Below are positions 18,162 through 26,820 of a stretch of DNA of 64,000 nucleotides, piece after piece. The notes under the pieces were generated by a model. The model was not told where the DNA came from. It saw nothing but the letters and a program-made list of their open reading frames with translations, and searched no databases. The position numbers were made by a program, and so were the translations under genes. Numbering within the stretch: the first letter of the stretch is position 1; the number at the start of each line of letters is the position of its first letter. Source of the stretch: Hahella sp. HNIBRBA332 (GTDB taxonomy: Bacteria > Pseudomonadota > Gammaproteobacteria > Pseudomonadales > Oleiphilaceae). The stretch covers positions 1,922,001-1,986,000 of the forward strand of contig NZ_CP132203.1 of the NCBI RefSeq assembly GCF_030719035.1, given 5' to 3'.

Positions 18162-19070
18162 ATGGAAAACACACACAATAGCAAAGCCATGACGTTTGTT
18201 TTTATCGCTGTCGTCGCGGGTACAGGGATGGATGCTTTCGTTAAACAGGTGGGGGAAGACGTCGATACATGGCAGCTGCTGTTTCTGAGGTGGTGCTTCG
18301 CGGCGCTGCTTTTGATACCCATGGCGGTAAAAGAAGGCGCAGGCATCTTCGTCTGGAAGTCGCCGAAGGCGCATTTGATGCGCGGCGTGCTCAATTGCGT
18401 CGCCTCTTTTCTGTTGTTTTACTCCCTCGCCAACTTGCCGCTGGCGGTGGTGGTGACGATTTTTTTCGCCGAGCCTCTTTTTATTGTGCCGATCTCCGCG
18501 CTTTGGCTGAAAGAGAAAGTGGCGCCGGGACACTGGCTGGCGACCCTTGTCGGCTTTATCGGCGTTTTGCTGATCGCCCGACCCAGCGGCGAATTCGCGC
18601 CTCTGGAAATCATCTATCCCTTCGCCGGTGCGCTGGGCTTCGCCCTGTTGCATATCGGTACGAAGAAATACGGTTCGCAGGAGAGTCCCATCAGCCTGAT
18701 GTTCTGGCTGGCGATTCTGACGATTCTGATGTCCGGCCCCATGGCGGTGGCGGACTGGGCGCCGGTATCGTTGAAAGACTTTTCCTTTATCGGCCTGATC
18801 GCTGTGCTGGGCTCGGTGTACAGTTATTTCTGGATTGTCGGTCTGCGTATCGGCAGCGCCGCCATCGCCGCCCACATCAGCTACCTCTCTTTGCCGATGG
18901 CTTACCTGATCGGCTGGGCGTTTTTTGATGAAACACCGGACCTGTACACGATCCTGGGAACGGGAGTGATCTTCCTGTCGGTGCTCATGGTGTCAGTGAA
19001 AAACGGAATGAAACTACCGTTTCCACGGACCCTGCGGCGGGGCAAAACCTACGACGCCAAAGCCTCCTGA
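18162..19070 (+). CDS. EamA/DMT-family exporter
   Basis: 302-residue inner-membrane protein with about ten hydrophobic segments arranged as two EamA repeats, each ending near a conserved proline/glutamate stretch (FFAEPLFIVPISALWLKEK in the first). The family exports metabolites and amino-acid derivatives; the pseudopaline exporter CntI of Pseudomonas belongs to it. Being last in the opine dehydrogenase cluster on the same strand, 87 bases after the SbnA-like gene, it is the likely exporter of the cluster's product. The C-terminus is basic and cytoplasmic. Confidence 0.85.
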   Translation: MENTHNSKAMTFVFIAVVAGTGMDAFVKQVGEDVDTWQLLFLRWCFAALLLIPMAVKEGAGIFVWKSPKAHLMRGVLNCVASFLLFYSLANLPLAVVVTIFFAEPLFIVPISALWLKEKVAPGHWLATLVGFIGVLLIARPSGEFAPLEIIYPFAGALGFALLHIGTKKYGSQESPISLMFWLAILTILMSGPMAVADWAPVSLKDFSFIGLIAVLGSVYSYFWIVGLRIGSAAIAAHISYLSLPMAYLIGWAFFDETPDLYTILGTGVIFLSVLMVSVKNGMKLPFPRTLRRGKTYDAKAS

Positions 19071-19164
19071 TCGCGCCCCGGGTCTCAGGGATCCGGGAAA
19101 ACCGATGATTTTGCTGACTTTTTTGGCAATGACTGAGGAGTTCATCGCGCTTTTTTTTCAATGC

Positions 19165-19198
19165 TGACGTTTACGTCAACGTCACTAAAGTCTATTAT
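19165..19198 (+). promoter_or_regulatory. Candidate bkd promoter and operator
   Basis: A dyad TGACGT-TT-ACGTCA (19165-19178), with a further ACGTCA half-site ending at 19183, overlaps a possible -35 (TTTACG) 17 bases before TATTAT (19193-19198). It lies 94 bases before the E1alpha start. The shape resembles MerR-family LiuR-type operators of branched-chain catabolism, but the regulator is not in this window. Confidence 0.4.
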
Positions 19199-19291
19199 CC
19201 TCAGGGTGGATTACCGTCTACAGTAGAAAGTGGAGCGGAGCCTTCAAAAGGGGCCCGCCTTGCCTCCGAACGTATCCAGGAAGAGGACCCT

Positions 19292-20479
19292 ATGAGTCAA
19301 ACAACAAAAACAATAGAAGTTATTCATAAACCTGAATTCATTCAGGGAAATGAATTTAAGTTTCCCATCTTTCAGGTCCTGAAACAGGATGGCGCGACCT
19401 ATAAAGGGGCTAAGCTGCCGGAGATGGATCAGGAAGAAGCCCTGAAGATCTATCGCACCATGGTGTTCACCCGCGTATTGGATGAGCGCATGTTGGCCGC
19501 CCAACGTCAGGGGCGTCTCAGTTTTTACCTGCAATCCACCGGCGAAGAAGGCACTGTAGTCGGCTTCGCTGCGGCTTTGGATGATCGGGACATGATCATG
19601 GCTCAATACCGGGAGCAGGGCGCTTTAGCCTATCGCGGATTCTCGGTGGAGGAGTTCATGAACCAGCTGTTCGGCAACGAGCTGGATTATGGCAAGGGCC
19701 GGCAAATGCCGATTCACTACGGCTCCGCCAAACTCAATTACATGACGATTTCCTCGCCTCTGGCCACCCAGATTCCTCAGGCCGCCGGTTACGCCTACGG
19801 CCAGAAACTGGAAGGCAAGGGGTTATGCACAGTGACCGTATTTGGCGAAGGCGCCGCTTCTGAAGGGGACTTCCACGCCGCCCTGAATATGGCCTCCGTA
19901 CACAAAGTGCCGGTTATCTTCCTCTGCCGCAACAACGGCTACGCTATTTCCACCCCCTCCAGCGAACAGTTCGCTGCGGACGGCATTGCGCCTCGGGCGT
20001 TAGGCTACAGCATGCGCGCTATCCGCGTGGACGGCAATGATGTGCTGGCGGTGTATCTGGCTACCCAGGCCGCGCGTAAAATCGCGGTGGAAGAAAACGA
20101 ACCCGTATTAATTGAAGCCATGACCTATCGTCTGGCCGCGCACTCCTCCTCCGACGACCCATCCGGCTATCGCAGCAAGAAAGAAGAAGACGTCTGGCGC
20201 GCCAAAGATCCCATTGCGCGCATGCGCAACTGGATGATCAAGAAAAAATGGTGGACCGAAGAAGAAGAGAAACAGCTTCAGGACAGCATGCGTCAGGAAG
20301 TGCTCGACGCAATGAAGAGCGCCGAGAAGAGGCCGCCGCCACCGGTGGAGTCGCTGGTGACGGACGTCTACGACGAAGTGACCCCGCAACTGCATGAACA
20401 ATTAGAAAAACTCAAGATGCATGTCCGCAAGTATCCGGACGCGTATCCCAAGAGCGCGGGGAGAATGACGCATGGCTAA
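19292..20479 (+). CDS. bkdA1: Branched-chain 2-oxoacid dehydrogenase E1 alpha
   Basis: 395 residues; thiamine-diphosphate-dependent E1 alpha subunit, oxidatively decarboxylating the oxo acids of Leu, Ile and Val. The ThDP/Mg motif is GEGAASEGDFHAALN followed by CRNNGYAIS (GDG...NN type). The phosphorylation-loop-like segment is YRLAAHSSSDDPSGYR. The N-terminal ~60 residues form the extension typical of BkdA1 relative to pyruvate E1 alpha. RBS AGGAAGAGG precedes the ATG. The stop overlaps the E1 beta start by 8 bases. First gene of the operon E1alpha-E1beta-E2-kinase; no E3 (lipoamide dehydrogenase) follows. Confidence 0.93.
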   Translation: MSQTTKTIEVIHKPEFIQGNEFKFPIFQVLKQDGATYKGAKLPEMDQEEALKIYRTMVFTRVLDERMLAAQRQGRLSFYLQSTGEEGTVVGFAAALDDRDMIMAQYREQGALAYRGFSVEEFMNQLFGNELDYGKGRQMPIHYGSAKLNYMTISSPLATQIPQAAGYAYGQKLEGKGLCTVTVFGEGAASEGDFHAALNMASVHKVPVIFLCRNNGYAISTPSSEQFAADGIAPRALGYSMRAIRVDGNDVLAVYLATQAARKIAVEENEPVLIEAMTYRLAAHSSSDDPSGYRSKKEEDVWRAKDPIARMRNWMIKKKWWTEEEEKQLQDSMRQEVLDAMKSAEKRPPPPVESLVTDVYDEVTPQLHEQLEKLKMHVRKYPDAYPKSAGRMTHG

Positions 20480-21449
20480 GATGAACCTGTTACAGGCGAT
20501 CAACAACGCCCTCGACATTGCGATGGCGGAAAACGAGAAAGTAATCTGTTTCGGTGAAGATGTGGGCGTTTTCGGCGGCGTTTTCCGCGCCACCAGCCAT
20601 CTTCAGGAAAAGTACGGCCGCGCCCGCTGCTTCAACACACCGCTGGTGGAGCAGGGCATTATCGGCTTCGCCAACGGACTAGCGGCCCAAGGCCATGTGG
20701 CGGTGGCGGAAATCCAGTTTGCGGATTACATTTTTCCCGCCTTTGATCAGATCGTGAATGAGTCCGCCAAATATCGCTATCGTTCCGGCAACCTGTTCAA
20801 CGTCGGCGGTTTGACGATTCGTACGCCCTACGGCGGCGGCATCTCAGGCGGACATTATCACTCACAGTCGCCGGAAGCCTATTTCGCGCATACGCCGGGC
20901 CTGAAAATCGTCGTTCCGCGTAACCCCTATCAGGCGAAGGGGCTGTTGCTCAGCTCTATTCGCGACGACAACCCAGTGGTGTTTTTCGAGCCGAAGCGGA
21001 TTTATCGCGCTTCCGTCGGAGAGGTGCCTGAAGAAGATTACGAACTGCCCCTGGGTAAAGCGGAGGTGTTGAAGGAAGGTTCCGACATCACTCTGTTGGC
21101 CTGGGGCGCGCAGATGGAATACATCGAAAAGGCGGCGGAGATGGCGGAAAAAGACGGTATCTCCTGCGAAGTGATCGATTTAAGGACTATTCTGCCCTGG
21201 GATGTGGACACCGTCGTCAATTCGGTGCTGAAAACCGGACGTCTGGTCATCTCGCACGAGGCGCCTTTGACCGGCGGGTTCGCCGGCGAAATCGCCGCCA
21301 CCATTCAGGAGCGCTGCTTCCTCTATCTGGAATCGCCCATCGCCAGGGTGACCGGTTTGGATACGCCTTTCCCGCTGGTGCTGGAGAAAGAGTATCTGCC
21401 GGATCATCTGAAGATCTACGAAGCGATTAAACAAAGCGTGAACTTCTAG
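20472..21449 (+). CDS. bkdA2: Branched-chain 2-oxoacid dehydrogenase E1 beta
   Basis: 325 residues; E1 beta subunit that pairs with E1 alpha to form the thiamine-diphosphate site. Conserved blocks: FGEDVGVFGGVFRAT, NTPLVEQGIIGFANGLA, the potassium-site region RTPYGGGISGGHYHSQSPEA, and the C-terminal transketolase domain (SHEAPLTGGFAGEIAA). The length is standard. Translation is coupled to E1 alpha by the 8-base overlap; E2 starts 10 bases after its stop, after an AGGAGGGCGAAG. Confidence 0.93.
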   Translation: MAKMNLLQAINNALDIAMAENEKVICFGEDVGVFGGVFRATSHLQEKYGRARCFNTPLVEQGIIGFANGLAAQGHVAVAEIQFADYIFPAFDQIVNESAKYRYRSGNLFNVGGLTIRTPYGGGISGGHYHSQSPEAYFAHTPGLKIVVPRNPYQAKGLLLSSIRDDNPVVFFEPKRIYRASVGEVPEEDYELPLGKAEVLKEGSDITLLAWGAQMEYIEKAAEMAEKDGISCEVIDLRTILPWDVDTVVNSVLKTGRLVISHEAPLTGGFAGEIAATIQERCFLYLESPIARVTGLDTPFPLVLEKEYLPDHLKIYEAIKQSVNF

Positions 21450-21459
21450 GAGGGCGAAG

Positions 21460-23046
21460 ATGGTGACTGATTTTATTTTGCCCGATATTGGCGAGGGCAT
21501 AGTTGAGTGCGAGCTGGTCAAATGGCTGGTGCAGGAAGGGGACTTCGTTCAGGAAGATCAGCCTGTAGCGGAAGTTATGACCGACAAGGCCTTGGTGGAG
21601 ATTCCTGCGCCCAATAGCGGCCGCGTCGCCAAGCTCTATTACCGTGAGGGCGACACCGCCAAGGTGCATTCCCCTCTGTTTGCAGTGGACATGGCGGGCG
21701 CTGCGAAAGCGGCTAATGAAGAGTCAGCTCCGGTGGCGGCGGTCAAGCAGCCCGACAGCAAGCCGGCGGAGGAGAGTAAACCGGCTCCAGCGTCTCAGGC
21801 TGCTGGGAAAAATGGGGACGACTTTATCCTGCCGGATATCGGTGAAGGCATTGTCGAGTGTGAGATCGTTGAATGGCGAGTGGCGGAAGGCGATCATGTG
21901 GAAGAAGACCAGCCTGTCGTTGACGTGATGACTGATAAGGCGGTGGTGGAGATTCCTGCGCCTCGCGCTGGTCGCATCGTGACGCTGCACTATGGCAAGG
22001 GTGACATCGCGAAAGTGCACACGCCGCTTTTCTCCTTTGAAGCGGACGGCGCAGCGCCTGTTGCGACGCCTGCCAAGGTGAATGGCGACAGCGCCTCCAA
22101 ATCCGCCTGTCTGGCGTCATCGGCGCAGAAACCGGCGCAGGTCTCAGGGCGTGTCAAAGTCCCCGCCAGCCCGGCTGTGCGTCGTCTGGCCAGGGAGCTG
22201 TCTCTGGATCTGAATCGCGTGCCAGGCTCCGGCAAGCATGGGCGGGTGTTGAAGGAAGACGTCCATAAATATCAGAAATCCTTGCAGGCCGGTTCTGCGC
22301 CAGCGCAAAGCAAAGCTCCGGAATCGCCCGCCAGCGTCGGCGAAGTGCGGGTGGAGCCGATTCGCGGCGTGCGCGCGGTCATGGCTAAGCGCATGGTGGA
22401 AGCCGCCACCACGATTCCGCAATTTACTTTTGGCGATGAGGTCGACGTCACTGCGTTGCTGGCTCTGCGCGAGCAGCTCAAGCCGGAAGCGGAGAAAGCG
22501 GGCGTGCGTCTGACGTTGATGCCTTTCATTATGAAAGCCATGGCGCTGGCGCTGATCAAACATCCCATCATGAACAGCCGGGTCAATGAGGACTGCACGG
22601 AAATCCATTATCTGCCTCATTGCAACATCGGTATGGCGGTGGACTCCAAAGTCGGTCTGCTGGTGCCCAACGTCAAGCATGTGGAAAGCCGCAGCATTCT
22701 CGACATCGCGCGGGAAGTGGAGCGCCTGACCAATGCGGCCCGTGACGGCTCCGTGCGTCAGGAAGACCTTAAGGGCGGCACCATCAGCATCTCCAACATT
22801 GGCGCGTTGGGCGGCACGTATGCGTCCCCGATCATCAACCTGCCGGAGGTGGCGATTGTGGCGCTGGGCAAAACCCAGACCGTGCCCAGGTTCGACAGCG
22901 ACGGCTCGGTGGTGGCGCGCTCGATTATGAATATCAGCTGGTCCGGCGATCATCGCATTATTGACGGCGGGACCATTGCCCGTTTCAGCAATATGTGGAA
23001 ATCTTACCTGCAGGACCCGACATCGATGTTGCTGCATCTGAGCTGA
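21460..23046 (+). CDS. bkdB: Branched-chain 2-oxoacid dehydrogenase E2, two lipoyl domains
   Basis: 528 residues; dihydrolipoamide acyltransferase core. Two lipoyl domains lie in tandem: lipoyl-lysine K43 in TDKALVEIP and the equivalent in TDKAVVEIP around 162, joined by Ala/Pro-rich linkers. A peripheral subunit-binding domain follows (ASPAVRRLARELSLDL, then GSGKHGRVLKEDV, about 233-270). The C-terminal acyltransferase domain carries the catalytic HRIIDGG near 503-509. Most Pseudomonas BkdB proteins have one lipoyl domain, so the duplication is a small oddity. The PSBD should recruit E1 and an E3 encoded elsewhere. Confidence 0.93.
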   Translation: MVTDFILPDIGEGIVECELVKWLVQEGDFVQEDQPVAEVMTDKALVEIPAPNSGRVAKLYYREGDTAKVHSPLFAVDMAGAAKAANEESAPVAAVKQPDSKPAEESKPAPASQAAGKNGDDFILPDIGEGIVECEIVEWRVAEGDHVEEDQPVVDVMTDKAVVEIPAPRAGRIVTLHYGKGDIAKVHTPLFSFEADGAAPVATPAKVNGDSASKSACLASSAQKPAQVSGRVKVPASPAVRRLARELSLDLNRVPGSGKHGRVLKEDVHKYQKSLQAGSAPAQSKAPESPASVGEVRVEPIRGVRAVMAKRMVEAATTIPQFTFGDEVDVTALLALREQLKPEAEKAGVRLTLMPFIMKAMALALIKHPIMNSRVNEDCTEIHYLPHCNIGMAVDSKVGLLVPNVKHVESRSILDIAREVERLTNAARDGSVRQEDLKGGTISISNIGALGGTYASPIINLPEVAIVALGKTQTVPRFDSDGSVVARSIMNISWSGDHRIIDGGTIARFSNMWKSYLQDPTSMLLHLS

Positions 23047-23063
23047 TAACCCTGCGAGAGTGA

Positions 23064-24914
23064 ATGACTGGCGCGCCCAAGCTACAACAGTTCTATATTC
23101 CAGAAGAGCAGTCGATCTATCTGCTCAGTCACAATGACGCCAAGAAGCTCAAGGACTGGGTCGCCTTGTGTCAGGCCCAGCTTGAGCAGCTTGGTTACCG
23201 GGATATTGAAATGGTGGGCAAGGGCGCCTACGGTTTTGTGTTCGCCGGCGTCACCGCCGGGGGCGAGCAGTATGTTTTCAAATTCTCCCGCATCACCTTG
23301 CCCCAGCATTTGCAGGACCGTCTGGAAGAAGAGGCGTTTATGTTGGGCCTGGTGGAGCATCCCAGAGTCCCCAGCCTGATCGCATTCCAGCGTATTCGCC
23401 GCCAATCCATTCTGGTGATGGAGCGCGCGCCGGGCGTGGATCTTGAGCAATACTCGCTCAAAGTGGGGCGTCTCCCGCCTAGACTCGTTGTTAAGATTGC
23501 TGCACAACTTGCTGATATATTGAGAAATCTCCGCTCAGATAAAGGGCCGGCGGGACGTCCCTTAGTGCATGGGGACATCAAGCCTTCCAATCTGGTGTAC
23601 GACCCCGATACCGAGCAGGTGGCGCTGATCGACTGGGGCTCCGCTGTCTTCGCGCAATTGGACGAAAATAATCAATACGTCTCCGCCAATGTCATGGAGC
23701 TGATGTCCAGCGATCTGCAACAGACCAACGCGCGTCTGGGCGATGTCTACTTCATTGGCGATGAGCAGCTCAATGGCGGTTTATCGTCGCCCCGATTCGA
23801 CGAGCAAGGCGTGGCGGGAACCTTGTACGCCCTCGCATCCGGGCAGTCCTGCCGCTTTGGCCATCGCGCTTTGCCCGCCGTATCTCTGGGGCTGCCGGCG
23901 GAATTTGCGCGCATGCTGGACGCTATGATGGACGATGATGCCTCCGTGCGGGCCAAGGCGGGTGATTATTTCCTGCGCCATATGCCACGCATGGCGCGAT
24001 TGGTCATGCTGGATCTGCCGCCGGTGCAGGAGACGCCGCTGGCCCCGGTCTGGGTGCGGCCGCAGAAGCGGGGCATCGATACGGTGGTGTACAGCTCGCG
24101 TAAGTCGTTCCTGCGGGAGGAGGGCGTCAAGGAGGAGCTGAAAGAGATCAACGATGTGCAGTTGGATCGCTACTACAAGAACTTCATGCAAGGCATGGGG
24201 GAGATTGAAAAGGCGTTCATCGCCGCCGTCAGCCGTCTTGGCCGTTACCCCGTGGTGGGCGGGCTGGCGGTACGCTGGGAGAAGGAAGGCGTGTATATCG
24301 ACACCAGCCTTAACCTGCGCGATCCGGATTTAAAGCCGGCGTTTGTCGCCGCAGTGAACAATATGGTGAATCTGGCGCGGGCGATTCATCGGCAGGGTGT
24401 GTTCAAGAGCTGCTTGTTTAATGCCCGCGACACCCTGCATGTCGACCGCGATGGGCCGGAGAAGCCCTTTATTCCCGAGCCAGGTTTGAGTCTGGGCTAC
24501 GAGGTTAGCGCGACGCCGGATCTGGAAGATCAAAGCCGGGTGCACTCCTATTTCGAAGACGGACCCGATCCGGAAGAGTTTCTGGTTCTTCCTATAGAAA
24601 TCATGGAGATACTGGAGCTTCTTAATAATATACATCACACCGGCCTAATCATATTTGAAAGTTTGCCCACGCACTTGAAGATCCATAGTTATTACCGTCT
24701 GCTGGACCCATCCAGGGAGCAGGAGTTCCGTTATTGCCTGGACGCAATCATCGCCGCCATTCCCCTGATCAAAGGATTGGGCGTATCAGGGTTCATGAAG
24801 ATGCCCTACAAAGACACCAAATTCTTTTCTCATATTGAGCGGTTGCCGGAAAAATATTACCCGAAGAATCCGCGCGATGAAGTTGGCGCGCAAGTCGCCA
24901 GTTCAGCCTCCTAA
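23064..24914 (+). CDS. Hanks-type protein kinase linked to the bkd operon
   Basis: 616 residues. Residues about 45-290 form a Ser/Thr kinase-like domain: G-loop GKGAYGFVF (52-60), ATP-binding K73 in YVFKFS, catalytic loop HGDIKPSN (H169, D171, K173, N176), and DWG at 190-192 in place of DFG. The C-terminal 300 residues match nothing I recognise and have no membrane segment. It starts 17 bases after the E2 stop on the same strand, so it is probably co-transcribed with the dehydrogenase. Eukaryotic branched-chain dehydrogenase is controlled by a kinase of a different fold, so a regulatory role here is inference. The DWG and HGD motifs also resemble small-molecule kinases. Confidence 0.75.
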   Translation: MTGAPKLQQFYIPEEQSIYLLSHNDAKKLKDWVALCQAQLEQLGYRDIEMVGKGAYGFVFAGVTAGGEQYVFKFSRITLPQHLQDRLEEEAFMLGLVEHPRVPSLIAFQRIRRQSILVMERAPGVDLEQYSLKVGRLPPRLVVKIAAQLADILRNLRSDKGPAGRPLVHGDIKPSNLVYDPDTEQVALIDWGSAVFAQLDENNQYVSANVMELMSSDLQQTNARLGDVYFIGDEQLNGGLSSPRFDEQGVAGTLYALASGQSCRFGHRALPAVSLGLPAEFARMLDAMMDDDASVRAKAGDYFLRHMPRMARLVMLDLPPVQETPLAPVWVRPQKRGIDTVVYSSRKSFLREEGVKEELKEINDVQLDRYYKNFMQGMGEIEKAFIAAVSRLGRYPVVGGLAVRWEKEGVYIDTSLNLRDPDLKPAFVAAVNNMVNLARAIHRQGVFKSCLFNARDTLHVDRDGPEKPFIPEPGLSLGYEVSATPDLEDQSRVHSYFEDGPDPEEFLVLPIEIMEILELLNNIHHTGLIIFESLPTHLKIHSYYRLLDPSREQEFRYCLDAIIAAIPLIKGLGVSGFMKMPYKDTKFFSHIERLPEKYYPKNPRDEVGAQVASSAS

Positions 24915-25300
24915 CGCCAGCCTTCAAAAGAGGCGCATCTTCCCTCGATTATTTAAGTGCACCAAAATGGCGCTATATCATTCCGCTAAAACACCAATTT
25001 AGTGCAATTCTTTACGTTCTGTGGCGCCAGATAACTTGAAAATTGCGTTATTACGTGCTGTATTTAAAGCAGTAATCGGGGCGTAAATTTTGCATAACTG
25101 GTGGCCTTACTGGCTCCCTCCCCGGAAGCCCGTCACTACAGAGCGGCGGCTGACGTGAACTAGTTTTCGTTTCTTTTGTGACGGAAGTTGGTTTATTTGC
25201 CTTCAAGGCCCGGCAGAATGGGGAGAGCTGTGGGAAAAACTAGAACAAATATCAGGGAAGTTCACTGTAGGGAGTAGAAAAACGAAAGACCATACAGAGA
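24915..25300. other. Intergenic, no gene seen
   Basis: 386 bases after the kinase gene. It contains AT-rich patches that may hold the promoter of the next gene (25150-25300). No reading frame with a good start, no strong hairpin, and no riboswitch I can name. Confidence 0.45.
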
Positions 25301-25306
25301 ATGCAT

Positions 25307-26233
25307 ATGCGATATAAAGTTTTGACCGCCTGTTTATTGACGCTGGTCTCCGCCGCTGGGTTTACCCAGGCGGCTGATTTCGGAAATCCTGTGCAGGTGA
25401 CGATTTCCGGTATCCCCAATGGGCCTGACGGTTCGCCCATGAACCAGGAAGAGCCTTACATTTCCCGCAACGGTAAAACTCTATTCTTCAACGGCGGCCC
25501 TGATAACAACCGGCGTCTGCTGCATTACGCAGAGCGTAACGCTAACGGCGGCTGGGCTTATCGCGGCCAGATCAGTCTGGGCGGCGAGGATGAGAAATAT
25601 CTTCAGGGCGCCCCCGCCATCGACGTGGACAATAATCTGGTTTTTTCCGACACGGGTGTGGAATCCATGGTGCGCAGCGGCCGTTTCTCTGGCGGCAAAT
25701 TGTCTTCCGTGCGCGCTATCGACGGTCTGCCGCCCCGTAAGGCGAATGCGTTCGCCCGCAAATTTCAGGGCAATATGGGGCCGGAAGTCAGCCCTGACAG
25801 CCGTGTGTTGTATTTCACTGAAGCTGCCTGGGGCGCTGGCGGCTTCATGAGCGGACAACTGCTGCGGGCGGATATCCACTTCGCCACCCACCGTGGCGGC
25901 GCCACTTACTATTACGATCAGAGCGAAGTGGAGCGGGTAATGGAGAACGTCAACACCCGTGATATCGAGTACAGCCCCGCGATTTCGTCGGATGGACTGG
26001 AACTGTTCTTTACCCGTATCCTGTTGGCGGACCGCGCCAACAATCGTGATCGCGCTTTGATCATGCGAGCAGTGCGCGGCTCCACCAGTCAGCCGTTTGA
26101 CTCTCCGGTGGAAGTCACGGGAGTAGGGGTAGATGTGATGGCGGAAGCGCCGTCCATTTCCGGCGATGGCTCTGAACTGTATTATCAGAAGAAGGAAGGC
26201 GGCAAAACGCGCATTTTCATGGTTACCCGATAG
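25307..26233 (+). CDS. Secreted PD40/TolB-like beta-propeller protein
   Basis: 308 residues with a Sec signal peptide (basic MRYK, hydrophobic core, likely cleavage after TQAA). The mature part contains repeated WD40-like PD40 motifs: EPYISRNGKTLFFNGG, PEVSPDSRVLYF, SPAISSDGLELFFTR, APSISGDGSELYYQKK, so a periplasmic propeller is expected. No enzymatic residues are recognised and the role is unknown. The start is the ATG at 25307 with AGAGA upstream; an in-frame ATG two codons earlier is equally possible. It is followed after 47 bases by the MerR-family gene on the same strand, which may be co-transcribed. Confidence 0.75.
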   Translation: MRYKVLTACLLTLVSAAGFTQAADFGNPVQVTISGIPNGPDGSPMNQEEPYISRNGKTLFFNGGPDNNRRLLHYAERNANGGWAYRGQISLGGEDEKYLQGAPAIDVDNNLVFSDTGVESMVRSGRFSGGKLSSVRAIDGLPPRKANAFARKFQGNMGPEVSPDSRVLYFTEAAWGAGGFMSGQLLRADIHFATHRGGATYYYDQSEVERVMENVNTRDIEYSPAISSDGLELFFTRILLADRANNRDRALIMRAVRGSTSQPFDSPVEVTGVGVDVMAEAPSISGDGSELYYQKKEGGKTRIFMVTR

Positions 26234-26280
26234 CGTCGTTTACCGCCTTCACCAGCGGCGATACTGAGCAAGGGGAAATC

Positions 26281-26718
26281 ATGCGAATCAGCGTGTTGGC
26301 GAAAGCAACAAATTGCGATGCGGAAACCGTCCGTTACTACGAAAAAATAGGTCTGCTGCCGGCTCCGCCGCGCAGCGCCTCTGGCTATCGCGAGTACGGA
26401 CGCAATCATTTGGAGCGCTTGAACTTCATTCGCCATTGCCGCTCCTTGGACATGTCTCTTAACGAAATCAAATCTCTGTTGTATTTTCGTGATCATCCTT
26501 CCCTGGACTGTGGTGAGGTCAACGACTTGGTGGACACCCACCTGCAGGCTCTGGAGCAGAAAATCTCCGATCTGGAGAAGCTGAGGGAGCAGTTGCAGTC
26601 TTTGCGTGACCAGTGCCGTATACACAATCGCGCCGCTGAGTGCGGCATTCTGACCGGGCTGAGCCATGATCCGGCTGAAGGCGAGTGTCCTTGCCATGGC
26701 GACGCGCCGAATTCATAA
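26281..26718 (+). CDS. cadR: CadR/PbrR-like MerR-family metal regulator
   Basis: 145 residues. N-terminal MerR winged helix (ISVLAKATNCDAETVRYYEKIGLLP), dimerisation coiled coil at about 80-112, and the metal-site cysteines of the CadR/PbrR group: C77 (LDCGEV), C112 and C121 (DQC, AEC). The tail adds a CPCHGD segment that could hold more metal. These proteins bind Cd2+, Pb2+ or Zn2+ and untwist a promoter with a long spacer. Such a promoter with a dyad lies directly after the gene, in front of the CDF exporter at 26821, so the pair is a metal-resistance module. The ATG follows AAGGGGAAATC. Confidence 0.88.
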   Translation: MRISVLAKATNCDAETVRYYEKIGLLPAPPRSASGYREYGRNHLERLNFIRHCRSLDMSLNEIKSLLYFRDHPSLDCGEVNDLVDTHLQALEQKISDLEKLREQLQSLRDQCRIHNRAAECGILTGLSHDPAEGECPCHGDAPNS

Positions 26719-26759
26719 CAAGCGTCGACGTTCTTTTCCTTTTTTCTTGTAATGAGGGC

Positions 26760-26790
26760 TTGACCCTGTAGCGGCTCCAGACTTTAACCT
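26760..26790 (+). promoter_or_regulatory. MerR-type promoter/operator of the CDF gene
   Basis: TTGACC (26760-26765) and TAACCT (26785-26790) are separated by 19 bases, the overlong spacer that MerR proteins correct. Between them lies an imperfect dyad, CCTGTAG-CGG-CTCCAGA, of the CadR/PbrR type. It controls the exporter starting at 26821. Confidence 0.75.
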
Positions 26791-26820
26791 GAGCTCATTC
26801 AAATATAAGGAGAACGACGA

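Noticed and set aside
12936..19070. Calling the cluster a staphylopine or pseudopaline locus
   Set aside because: No nicotianamine-synthase-like CntL, histidine racemase or receptor gene is present; only the opine dehydrogenase and EamA exporter match.
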